Assembly (NCBI GenBank): GCA_021613535.1
Contig: CP075495.1
Location: 10,168,001-10,232,000 of the forward strand
Source of the DNA: Adineta vaga
Taxonomy: Eukaryota; Rotifera
Length of the DNA: 64,000 nucleotides
Reading direction: 5' to 3'
The position numbers and the translations under genes were made by a program. The notes under the pieces were generated by a model. The model did not search any database. It was not told where the DNA came from and worked only from the letters and a program-made list of their open reading frames with translations. Shown here in pieces: positions 1 through 11,570 of the stretch (within the stretch, counting starts at the first letter, position 1; the number at the start of each line of letters is the position of its first letter).

Positions 1-194
1 GTTTGTGATCTTTAAAAACATTAAGTGCACAACATAAACAAAATACACACATGTTATAGAAACATAAAAAGCAATTCGAATAGGAAAAGAATATTTCATA
101 GCATGTATCGGAATGAAACAGCATAGAGATATTTCCACATGTTCATCAACTTTGAAGAAGTATTAAACTTCTTCTATGAAGTACATACTGATGT

Positions 195-1419
195 TTAAGA
201 TTGTATTTCTACAAAGATACATCGAAGGACGAAAGACAATATGCTGCTTTATTCTTTCTCATGCAATATTCATGCATACAAACAAAAAGTATATCAAAGT
301 ATATTAACTAATGAAAGCAAATTGTGAATCGCTTTTGTTTTCTTTTTATACTAACATACCGTTTAATCTGATTTCTTCACCATCGTCAACATCATCATCA
401 ACACTAACTGTTGTTGTTACACCGGGGACTGTGTATAATGTTTTCGTTGATCGATTTACTAGTACTGAGTGAGTAGAAGTTGCAGTAGACGGACGTGATG
501 TATTTGGACTATTTCTCTAAGTAAATGAAAAAAAAACGAGACAACAACACCAAACATAGATTAGAAAAACTCTGTTCGATCAATCAAATCTTACGGATGT
601 TACTTTTTCATTTGATGTAATTCGAATTGTACGTAATGGTTCAGCTGTTGGAAATGCTGTAGAACGATTATTACCATTGAATACTGTTGGTTCACCATCA
701 TCGGGATGAAATGAATTATTATCAAATCCTATCAGGCGACAATAAGGTATCATGAAAAAATAAGAACTATATCAAAGCTTAACAAAGATTAATCTGAAAA
801 GCTCAATTAAGTTCGTTCTCTTTGGAACAATGAATATAGAAAAATAGTCTATTGTTTACCGTAGGATAAGAAGAAGTAGTAGAAAAAGAAAAAAGAAGAG
901 ACTAGATAATTAATAGAGAAAATACTGAGAAAATGAGATGGAACATGAGCTTCGTTTATATTCCGCTCTAACTAACTTGAAATAAAAGAAACAGAGCACG
1001 TTTAATACCGGTTTTTTTTATAGAAAAAGAAAAGAAGATTTCTTTTTTTATATTCTTATTCTATAAAGAATATCTACATTAGTTTCTCGATGAATTATAA
1101 AGGAAAGCAATTGTCAGCAATTTATCTTACCTTTTATATCATCCGGTCCAGATGAATCCGTTCGATGAGGTGTACGACGAGTACGTAAATCTCCCGCACG
1201 TTTTATTGCTTCTTGCTAAAAGAAAAAATAAATCCAACTAGGAAGACATTGATTGGATTTATATATGTATCAATACTTTTTGACGTATTCGACTTTTATC
1301 AAATTTTTGATATGATGCTAACGAATTTTGATCATCATCATCTGATATTCTAAAGAAAAGAATTAAATCAAACAAATTTTATGAATTAACTATCATAGTT
1401 CAACTTACTGTCCTGGCAT
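195..1419 (-). CDS. Unrecognised small acidic/polar protein, multi-exon
   Basis: I do not recognise this protein. Five exons join in frame with good GT-AG borders. It starts at ATG 1419-1417 (MPGQ), then continues ISDDDDQNSLASYQKF, then QEAIKRAGDLRTRRTPHRTD, then a Ser/Asn/Thr-rich exon (about 595-745), then an exon at about 358-521 ending in an acidic DDDVDDGEEI stretch. A last short exon could read EIQS-stop (stop at 197-195); alternatively the gene runs off the left edge. The total is about 145-150 residues. No membrane segment or known domain is visible, and the composition suggests a disordered protein with one charged helix (KSRIRQKVLQEAIKRAGDL). The consistent phase across introns argues that it is real. 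The function is unknown. Confidence 0.5.
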
Positions 1420-2584
1420 TGTGAATTCTTCATTATTGTGAAAGATTATAAGGATATCTTTTCTTTTGCTTCTCCTATAATATCATCTAGAAGGAAAATA
1501 TTCGATGAAAAGTGTAGTATCAGAAGAAAAAACATGGCTGGTCATCAATTGTAATACTTTTGTTTTCAGGTTAAGTACTTGTTGAAAACAAGATAGTAGT
1601 CATATCGAAATAAAGAAACAAAGTAATGTGTGTATATGTTGTATTTCTTTTTGCTTCTTATCATATGATTCTTCTTTCGCTTCGTTGCCGATGCCAACGA
1701 GTTAGTATGATGTTTCAATCATAACATTGATACATCGATGAAAGAAGACGAAGAAAAAAAATCAAGATAAAAAGAATTTCAAAATGGTAATGATTATCAT
1801 TCATTTATAGACCAAATGAAGAAAAAAATACAAAGAGAGAGAAATGACCGATTTGATTAAATAAAACTAATACAATTAAACTCAGTGTACAAATAAAAGC
1901 TCAACTCATAACTGAATTTTCTACCGACATCATTAGATTTTTATTCCTTCTTCTATCTGTTGTTATTGTTGTTTTTTTTCTCTCTCTCTCTCTCATTTTT
2001 TTTTGTATTTCTACAAGTGTTCTTGTCACTGACAGACGATATGTGAAGATAGAATGGAAAACGATGTTCTCTGTTTTTCTCGAGTTTTTTTCCTTTCTAT
2101 TACGAACTACTAGTAGATTTATTTTTCTCTCTGCAGTTTTTTTTTCATTAACCATCTGGAAGAAGAAAAAAAATAATATATTATGAAAGAAGAGAATTAA
2201 TCAAAGAAGAAAAAAAGCTGACATAAAAGGGAGAAAAAAAACCGTAGGAATTCTGCCTATGGAATCAGACAAACAACTAGGTTAGATAAAAGAAGAAATA
2301 TATTCAAATCCAAAAAGATTTTGAAAAACGGATGTGTTGCTTTCATTAAATAAAGCATATACTAGTCAAGACAAGATGTCATCTAGTTGATTTGAGAGAT
2401 AGTTATCTATGAGTCACTTTTTTTTTAATCAACCATAAGCTTGATTGTTACTAAGCGACCAACCTTCAATATGATTTAGATTGAAAAATTACAAAAAGAA
2501 GCATGTAAATATGATGAATGATGTCACTAAAGGAAACTTTTGACAGAACAGAATATCAATAAACATATTTCATTTTGAGTTTCA
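1420..2584. other. Intergenic, shared 5' region of two divergent genes
   Basis: I found no convincing gene here. It lies between the divergent starts of the unrecognised minus-strand gene and the DHHC gene, so it probably holds both promoters. A (TC)n run sits at 1980-1994, and A- and T-rich runs are common. The open frame at 1901-2155 (-) is low complexity and looks accidental. Confidence 0.5.
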
Positions 2585-4104
2585 ATGTCATCAATGAACT
2601 TATTATCAACATCGAACGAAATAAATTCATTCTCAGGAATTGACGTAATTGTGAAAGATGTTATTCCACATTCAAAAAGAGATGAAATCGATGAATACAA
2701 TTGTGTATATACTTGTACAGCTTGTCCAACTCTATTCGATTGGTGTGTAAAAGATGCATTTGGTATATCATGCAGTTTTACAACATGCTTGCTATTTCTT
2801 TACGGACAATTTGTAATGATCTTTGTTATTTTATTGCCAAATAGCTATTCATTCGTAAATTATATTCATTTTGTTCTACTTCATTGTCTTGAATTTCTTG
2901 CTTTATCAGCATATTATCGAACAATGTTTTCCAATCCAGTATGTATGTAATCGTCAAAGAATCATTCTATTAGTTTTATACTGAATATTCAGGGTGCTAT
3001 ACCATTGAATGGCGCTACACTAGAAAAATTATCAAGCTATGGTAATGGTGCAACCATTTATCGATGTACAGTGTGTCAAAGTATAAAACCACCACGAGCA
3101 CATCATTGTAGGTATTGTCATTTGTAATCTTTATCTCAATAAAAAGTATTGTCAAATATCATATTTGACTTCAAGTTAATGTATTCAGTTCATAATCAGG
3201 GACAATAGAATTTTTTCTAGAGCTGTTTTTTCTTTCTTATCTGCTTAGAATCTGTCAACGATGTATAAAACGAATGGATCATCATTGTATGTTTGTGAAT
3301 AACTGTGTTGGACAAAATAATCAGAAATATTTTATCCTTTTTACGGTAAGAAAATGTTTCTATTATAAAATTTAATACTTAGATTAAAATCATGACTTTA
3401 ATTTGAAAGAAAGAATTTCTAACAATTTAATTTCCGTCTGTGCCCCTAACCTTGTTTACAGAAGGAATATGTACTCAAGAAACTGTCTCAGTACTACGAT
3501 CGCTCATAGATCAACTCTACTATATCCACGAGACTAATTTGTATCCGATTGATTCAATATATACGAATCATTAAAACAACATGATAAGAAATATGCGTTT
3601 CTTTAATATTGTAGTTTTATACATCCGTCGTATCTCTATATACATTAATTGTTCTCTACAAACATTTAACTAATTGTATAACATCAAATTGGACTGGTAC
3701 GTTCCTGAATAAGAATTTATATGTATATCATTGTTTTCATTATTTTATAGTCTGTCCTGCTTGGTCACCACCGATGACATTTCTCTTTGTTATACTACTT
3801 GGTTTAGAATCATTCGGCTTTTTTGTATTCACTGCTGTTATGACGGGCATACAATTCTACTGTATATATACGGAGACAACGGTATTCTCTTCATAATCAT
3901 TGTAAAATTATATTGTTTAAATATTCATTTCAGGGCATTGAATTTTTCAAAGGTAAACGAAAAGTTTCTCATCGATCGAATTCATTTGTTTCATCATTGA
4001 AAATTGTCTTTGGTTCGCAAATTGGTCTTCAATGGTTAAATCCATTTTCTCGACCTGTTGATTATATAACTCAGAATGATGAACATATTACATTTGATAT
4101 TTAA
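2585..4104 (+). CDS. DHHC-type palmitoyltransferase, ZDHHC3/ZDHHC7-like
   Basis: This is a protein S-acyltransferase that attaches palmitate to cysteines of target proteins, normally at the Golgi. There are six exons: 2585-2938, 2993 to about 3118, about 3248-3345, about 3615-3700, about 3751-3881 and about 3934-4104. Exon 1 carries two membrane segments and ends before the DPG-like motif (NP|GAIP). Exons 2-3 hold the cysteine-rich domain: Cys-x2-Cys, [24 protein letters not shown] and then [15 protein letters not shown]3 and TM4 follow ([13 protein letters not shown]), and the C-terminal tail ([16 protein letters not shown]) matches the tail of ZDHHC3/7. The catalytic DHHC is intact, but the usual following Pro-Trp is Met-Phe. 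The intron after the DHHC exon (about 3346-3614) is longer than the others. The gene is tail to tail with tryptophan hydroxylase, about 100 bases away. Confidence 0.9.
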
Positions 4105-4137
4105 AAGAGAATATTTATTTTCCGTCAAATAGCAAGT

Positions 4138-4143
4138 AATAAA
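4138..4143 (+). terminator. Putative polyadenylation signal AATAAA
   Basis: An AATAAA hexamer lies 34 bases after the stop codon of the DHHC gene, in the short space before the opposing tryptophan hydroxylase gene. The position fits, but in such AT-rich DNA the hexamer is common. Confidence 0.4.
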
Positions 4144-4205
4144 TAAAAAATATGAACACAAAGAATTATGTGAATTTATTCCTTTTTTTGTTTTCGAATC
4201 AATCT

Positions 4206-6767
4206 TTATTTCAGTTTGTTAATATCATTTGATATATTTGTTTGAAATTTTTTTAATGCATCAAATACAACACACATGTCACCTTTCAAATCTGAGATAA
4301 TTTGTGAAACATGTTGTGTACTGGAAATAGTCTCAATACTTTGATTATAAGGATTAAATCGAATAGCAAACGGACGTTTGATTGATAAAGCAAATTCTCT
4401 ACGAGAAAAAACAAATAATCTATTAGATAAGAGATAAATTTTTATCAGAATATTTACCTCATCTTTTCTTTAGCTTCAATAAAACTTTCTGATACGAAAT
4501 ATTGATCTTGATATGTTGTTATCAAACATGTTTGTTTACAAACTACATCCGGATCAAATGGAATTTTTTTTGCTTTATCACTCAATGCATGTTCCAATTC
4601 AGCACAGGATGATAATAACCCAGCACCATACGCTCGAAGACCATTATTTTGACGACATAAACCAAATTCAATTGTGAAAAAATAACACTAGAATAATTTG
4701 AGAATGTATGTAATAATCTTCTATGATCTTATCTCTTACTGTTGCTAAGCGATTGATATCCTCTTCGGATGCACCAATAGCAGCTAGACCAATTTCATGC
4801 GAAAATTGTGCAAAATTTGGATCGGCTAATAATGGAATATGACCCAATAATTCATGGCAACAATCCCTATAAAGAAAAAAAATAACATCAATTTGTTTTA
4901 CATTAATTTTAAAACAAAACTTACGGTTCAGGTGTATACGATGGATCCGACGAATGTCGTATATATTGTGTACAATGAAATACACGAAATGCTAAACCAT
5001 AGAGAAAATCTCGTGGTGATAAATAACCAGCAACAGGCCGTAAAGTAAAACCAGTTCGTTCACGAAGAAAACATGATATATCTTCTAATTGAGGTATATT
5101 ATCTTCTCTAGAAAAGAAGATGATAACATGCAAATAGAATATACTAATTTAAAAGAGTTTAGCCGTACCTGAAACCACATTTTTCTCTTAATAGGGGCCA
5201 ATTAGCCAAATATTCATTGCATGCATGTGTTGGATATAATTTATTTAATTTTCGAAATACGACACCCCATGTTTCAGTTTCTTCTTTGGTATATTCAACA
5301 CGTGGAATAGGTTCTCCACTAAACAAAAAACAAATGTGAAATTAATCAATTGTATTCTCAAAACTCAAAGAAAAGACAAGCAAATAACTTACTGTTTGTA
5401 TGCCATCGCTACATCATGAAAATACATTCGACGTGCTCTATAAACTCGATCAGTAAAGCCCTAATAAACAAATGAATTATAGATTGATTTTTACAACTAA
5501 AACAATTTCTCTACCGGATGATCAGCATCAAGATCTGCTCCATAAAGAAGAACTTTAATTGAACATTGGTCTAAATCAGTAATTCGCCGTGGAAACCAAA
5601 GTATTTCTTCTGTTGCAACTAAACAAAAAAGAATTATATTCTTTTCCAATGTAATTATTTCATACCTTTTCCTTTCTTATGTTTTTTCACTTGTGTTTGT
5701 ATTTTTTCGAAATTTTCTCTCGAAAAATCGTCATCAGTGAAACTTTTTCGTCGTGTAAAAGATTTCTTTTTTTCTTGAACAGAATCAAACATTGATTGAG
5801 AACGATTATATCCTGTAAATTTTGATTTCGGTTTTTGAACATCAACACCTGCCGGATAAATCCATAAATCATCATCTCGAATGACAACAATTGAACCTGT
5901 TTTTGAACTAATTGATTGTTCATCATCACTACTCATATTATCATCAAAAGAAATCGTCGAATATGTTTGTTCAGTCAACATTGGTGCAGTTGGCATTAGA
6001 AAATTTGAAACTGGATTACGAATAAAACCAGGAATCGTTCGATTGTATGTTGTGACAGACGTTTTTTCAAAATCAAGTGATGACCAAGATGATGAGGGAG
6101 AATCCATAATTGATGTTATACGTTGATTAGATGGATGTTGACAATATGTACGTAAACAACATTGATCAGTCAATGTTAACGAATCGTTTGTTGATGAGAT
6201 TTGTTTTAGATTATCAACTAATTGATTTAATGACGAAAGATTTTCCTTTAAATTAACTATTTGTTCTTGTAAATTTTTGATAGTTAATGATGATGGTGTA
6301 TCAATTTTTTCAAGATCTTGAATATTACGTATCATATTAATCCAATCATTACTAACGAATAATGGTAAATAAGAAAATAATTGTTTTGAATGAATCATTT
6401 GAATAATTGTTAATAAACATGACGAATCATGTAGATCATCTAAGCATTGTTTAAGAATTTCATAAATATGATGATCGAAATCAGAATTTAATATTGATAA
6501 AGAATAATGAAGAACATTTTGAAGATTATAATAGGCTTGTTCTAATTGTTTATATGTAAAATAACGTTTTAAATTATCTTCGATTTCATTGAATGAACCA
6601 TGATCAATAACATTTGATAAATAACATAGAACAGTATCATAACATAAAATAGATGATGATGAATCATTTGTTAATGAAATATATAAATGATGTTGTAATG
6701 CATTTTGTAATTGCGTTGAAGATAATAAGGAAATATCCAATGAAGATTTTTGAAACATGATTTGCAT
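4206..6767 (-). CDS. TPH: Tryptophan 5-hydroxylase with atypical N-terminal extension
   Basis: This enzyme hydroxylates tryptophan to 5-hydroxytryptophan using iron, tetrahydrobiopterin and oxygen, the first step of serotonin synthesis. The catalytic domain spans exons from about 5620 to 4206. It includes [66 protein letters not shown], the iron ligands in CHELLGH and the Glu of CYFFTIEFG, then [20 protein letters not shown] (Phe where phenylalanine hydroxylase has Trp), YPTHAC and [10 protein letters not shown] point to tryptophan rather than phenylalanine hydroxylase. The first exon (about 5669-6767, roughly 366 codons, ATG 6767) is unlike the usual N-terminal ACT domain of about 100 residues. 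It is helical, then Ser/Asp-rich, with an RRKSFTDDD stretch resembling a PKA site and a basic KKHKKGKG end that joins in phase to the catalytic exon. The protein would be about 700 residues, against about 440-490 in other animals. Confidence 0.92.
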
Positions 6768-7700
6768 ATATGAACTTCAAATGATGTGAAATGAAATTAG
6801 AAAGAGTAGTATTGATATTTTTGCACTAGTATTTATATGTACTCGTATGAATGAGACAAAAGATAGAATATGAATCACTCGGTTCTAAACTTTTAGAAAT
6901 GATCATTCCTGTAAGTTCTAAATCGAAATTCGGTAGAAAGAGAATAGCACTCGTATATACAATTGATCATCACTGTTCCATGCCGTGACGGCGTGATGAT
7001 TTTCTATGAGTAAAAAAGAAAATTAAAAATCAACTATGCGACAGCTGTTTCATTTTCAAACATGTAAGTACAAGTCGAGAATTAAACCTTTTTTGTCTGA
7101 TGTACTCAGTGTTTTTTTAATCATAATTTTCATCTCATTATGCTGCTTATTTTTGTTAGCCAGATTCGAATGGAATATTTAATGAAAATGTTTCTACTTG
7201 ACTAAAAAAGAGACTTTGTTCTTAAAGGATATATACTAATATAACCTGTGTACTTTCGCACAATAAATGAAGATTTTATGAATTGTATTGGAATAAAAGT
7301 AGATTATTCCAGCTGATACTTCTTTTTCTTTCTCTCTTTGAATGGAATACTTTATTGTCGATCTATTGTTAGTTTAATGTGAAATGGTAATGACATTGGC
7401 ATGTTTACTTTGGCGTTCGTTTCTTTCACAAAAAAATGTTTGGAACGAAATTCGAAAGATGAAACTTATCGTTTCGATGCTTTTATTGATTGTTAAATTA
7501 GAATGCGATCTTTAAAAACGAAATCAAATTTGAAATACTACTGTGTATCAATGGTCACCTTGTATGTTATAGAGATGAAATTTCTATGCGTTGTATTCTT
7601 TTTTAATTAGGAGATGAATCATTCAGAGTAATCGATTTAACAAATGAGTAGTAACGATAAATTTTTCATGTCATGAAATAGTATTGATCCATCCACAGAA
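6768..7700. other. Intergenic between divergent TPH and WD-repeat genes
   Basis: No gene is visible. The 930 bases separate two head-to-head genes and probably hold both promoters. A GC-richer spot with a small hairpin (GCCGTGACGGC) lies near 6980. I see nothing else of note. Confidence 0.5.
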
Positions 7701-10700
7701 ATGGATCAACTATATTTTCTTCTTAATGAAAATTCGTTTTCACCAAATTTAACTATCACTGAAGATAATAGATTCAAACGAATCAATGTTGTTATGGAAG
7801 CAATCGATAATGATCTTTTGAAAAAAGAAGAAGACGAACAACAACCGCAACAATCATCATTTCCATCATTTGATTTTAAACAAACTAACACAATTACTAC
7901 AACCAATACATCAGCATTAGTCGAAAATTTTACTGATACTTCATTAACAGAACAACATACTCGTCGAACGGTAACATTCGATGATGATCACAGTTTTGTT
8001 CCTTCGATCTTAAATTTACCTATACATACAACAAATATCACATCTCGATTGTCGAATCGTGATCCAATTTTAAATGAAGAGCAACAGGAAGACATGATTA
8101 ATCGTGTACGCTCATCGAATATTCCTAATGAATCTGATCAAATCAATGTTATCACGCAAGATTTGAGTAATCTTGTAAGTAATCAATACTATTATCAGTC
8201 TCTAATCCAAACAACATAGAGAATAACATTAGTTTTACATTTCTACCAAATGTTTTTCTTCAAAGGCTACTGAAGATGAATATATTCCAGGTGGCTTTGT
8301 AAATCTTGATCAAGATTTAGAAGAAGAATTATTAAATGATTTTGATGATGAATTCGATGATGGAAATATTAGACGTAGTCGATATATATCATCACTTCGT
8401 TCTAGTGATCCAGTTCTTACTATAATTCGATCGCCAATCGAACTGTGGCAACGTGCACGTATTCTCATTGCAATTCATCTCCATAAAGTATCCGTATTCA
8501 TTGATATTTATGCCATCCTTTTGTTTTTTGTTTCGGTTTATTCCATTGATATGTAGATACAAACTAGAATATCTAATGCATATGATAATACAATTCCTGT
8601 ATCGGCTATAATTGATACATCAATCAGGAAGATATCTGATGAAAATAAGCCATCGAATAGTATTAATGAAACGGATTATCTAGAAAAAATTTTTCAACAA
8701 AAAAATAATTCAGAAGATCGAAAGATTACTTTTGGTCTTATAGTTATTAAACAATTCTCCCTTGATTCATCTCAACAGTATCAATACGTAGACTTTTATG
8801 ATGTTGAACAAGGATATATTATCATTTCCAACGTACTTGATAATTTCAAAACAGAAGAAGTTTCACTACATAGTATATCAATTGTTGATAATAATCTAAT
8901 ATCTATGTTTATGAAATAACTTTTAGAAAAAGATGTTACATACAGATCATTGACACAAGATAATTGTAAATTACATGTATATGCTATTGATCGGAAATTA
9001 TTGAATGAAATACCATCAGTACAATTGGATTGTTCTTTTCAATTTGATTTTATGATTTGTATACCTATTTTTCGTCTTATACTCGGTTTTATGAATATGA
9101 AAAATCACAAATCATTGATGATTCTAATCGGTGATGTTTCTCGTAAATGTATATTTCTATCAAAACAAGAAATATCCGAACATATTCATAGTGTTCTATA
9201 TATTCACGAAATTTCATTACTTTTTATTGGTATGTAAAATGGCGTAAATGGCGTTTATTTTTTCTATAACCATCAAATTTTTTAGGTTGTATAGGCCGTA
9301 TATTGCAATATAATACTCAATCACTTCAATTTATTTCTCAACCGATATTTACATCTGAACTTCCACAATTACCATTTCATTCTCATGAATCAATTCTACA
9401 TATGTGCGATATACAATCACATCGATCTATTGGTCTTCTATCCAGTCGATATTTTCTCGTTTGGCAATATGCACCAAATGAAAAATTACTATTGAAATTC
9501 TGTAATTCATTTCAATATGATTTTAATCGTTGTCATCATCATTCGAAATTTGATTATTTAATATTTGCATTGATTGATGGAGTTATTTTAATTTATCAAT
9601 TTGAACAAATGAAACGAATTCGTCGTTATCAATGTCATTGGCAACTGATCACCGATTTAAGAACAACTCAAAATTTTCTTCTTTCTTCATCAATGGATCA
9701 TCGAATTAATGTTTGGAATTTAGGTTAGAATACAAAATTCAATCGTAACTTGATTGATTTTTATTCGAAAACTTTAGAAACTCTTCAACATATATATCAA
9801 TACAATACTTCAAAAGAAATCTTTCAAATTGATATCATTCATGAAAATTTATTTTATTATCGTACTTTACAAGAGATTATTCTCTTTCAATTAAATTTAC
9901 ATACAGTATTATTTTCAGTAATTAAAACTAAAGTTCGAACATTGAAATTATTTAACGATACACAAAAAATTGCACGAATTCTAGCACTCTTAGATGATTA
10001 TTCATGTGTACTTATACCAATTACTGGCTGTTGTCTTACACATGTACCAAATGTAGCAAAAAAACCAATCAAACAAGTTTTACATGATATTAGTAGGTAA
10101 GAATACAAAAACAAAATCTTAATGTTTGAAATATGATTAGATGAGAACTTCTTATCAAATTTATTCCATATAGATCAAGTATTTATTCACTTCATTTCGA
10201 TGGTGAAATAGTTCTTTATCGTACTCATAATGATCCATGTGTAGCAGAATATAAAATACAAAGTAAATCAGAACAATCTACAATAACTTGTATGACATTA
10301 ATTAATCCCATGCGGACACATTTATTCAGTTTGGGTGCAATGGAAATATCTACAGAAAAATCACTTGCAAACCAAGCGATCTTTTTCGGACATTCTAATG
10401 GTTATATATCACTTTTTCAAGGTGATTCTTTAACTATGGAACCTATATTAGCACATAAAACTTCACTCGTATGTCTTGAAACATCACGAGCTAGTATGCA
10501 AATGTCAAATATTTCATTTACCAATAGTGAAATTCTCCTATCATGTAGTATAGATCGAAGTATTTATTTATGGGATTTAAATATAAATAAATCTAATGAA
10601 TCAATTCAATTAATTCATATCATAACAATTGAACAAGAAAAAAATATTTCATTAGAATCTATCAAATTTCTAACAATGATTGATAATTTTCTTGTTGCGA

Positions 10701-11521
10701 ATTATTCCGATCAAAAATTTCTTCATATTTGGCAATTATTAAATATATCTATTCAAACAAACGATCGAGATCGTTGGGGTATTGTTGAACATCCAACAAA
10801 AGGTAATCATCATCATAGTCAAATACAAGGTAAAATTAAAAAGTGATTCCACTAATTTTCTTATTCGAATATTCCTATTTTCTAAAGCAATATCTGCAAT
10901 ATCAAAATTAAAATTATTTGCTTCATCAGATAGTGAAGGTAATATTAAAATATGGGATAATACAAATAGTTTATTGCGCGAAATACATCTTGATTCAACA
11001 CTTCATACTATCGAATTCAATTCACAAAACGGAGAATTAATAATTGCTTATCAAGATAATCTGCATTTGATTTTATTGGAGAATTATTTAATCAACACTA
11101 AGAAATTCAAAGTTAAACAACAGATGATTGTTGATTGTATTGCAGAAGATAATCGTTTAGAAGTTACTCCATCATTAATAATACCCTATGAATCATTACC
11201 ATTTTTTGATTATAAAATTAAACATCATCATACAAAGAAGCGATTACAAAGATTTGAACGACAATTAGCAGGTTAAGAAAATATCCATTGTTTTTTTAAA
11301 AATTTCATCATCAATGATTTTACTAAGATTTCTTTTTTTTTCTAGGTCGTTTTGTTGTAATCGACAGTCAAAGTTCTCAATCCGATGATGAAAATACTTC
11401 ATCATTAACTACTGATCGTTTATCAACTATAAGCGATGATGATAATTGGTCAAACTTAGCTGATGACGTTAAAGATATATTGCGAATGAAAAAATATGAA
11501 ATTCGAAAAGAAAATAAATAG
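7701..11521 (+). CDS. WD-repeat protein resembling WDR87/WDR97
   Basis: This is a long multi-exon protein with an acidic, disordered N-terminus (exon 1, 7701-8174) followed by two probable beta-propellers. The WD signatures are DHRINVWNLG (about 9700), SCSIDRSIYLWDLN (about 10540), DQKFLHIWQLL and SSDSEGNIKIWDN (about 10930). The stretch LLREIHLDSTLHTIEFN followed by GELIIAYQDNLHLILLENYL resembles the end of the propeller in WDR87/WDR97-type proteins, some of which are linked to cilia; that is the basis for the name. The tail is basic then acidic (FERQLAGRFVVIDS, SDDDNWSNLADDV) and ends at TAG 11519-11521. About ten exons join in phase, including one short intron at about 8877-8930 whose unspliced frame would stop at once. 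The partner and exact role are not visible. Confidence 0.72.
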
Positions 11522-11570
11522 CTTAAACAACAGTTTATGTATATATATATATATATATTTATCTTTAATA

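Noticed and set aside
5881-6126. Open frames opposite or overlapping the TPH first exon.
   Set aside because: They are shadows of the long minus-strand exon with no independent coding features.
8880-8932. Apparent stop codon (TAA) inside the WD-repeat gene, suggesting a pseudogene.
   Set aside because: A 54-base GT-AG intron (GTATATC to TTTTAG) removes it and joins the flanking exons in phase.
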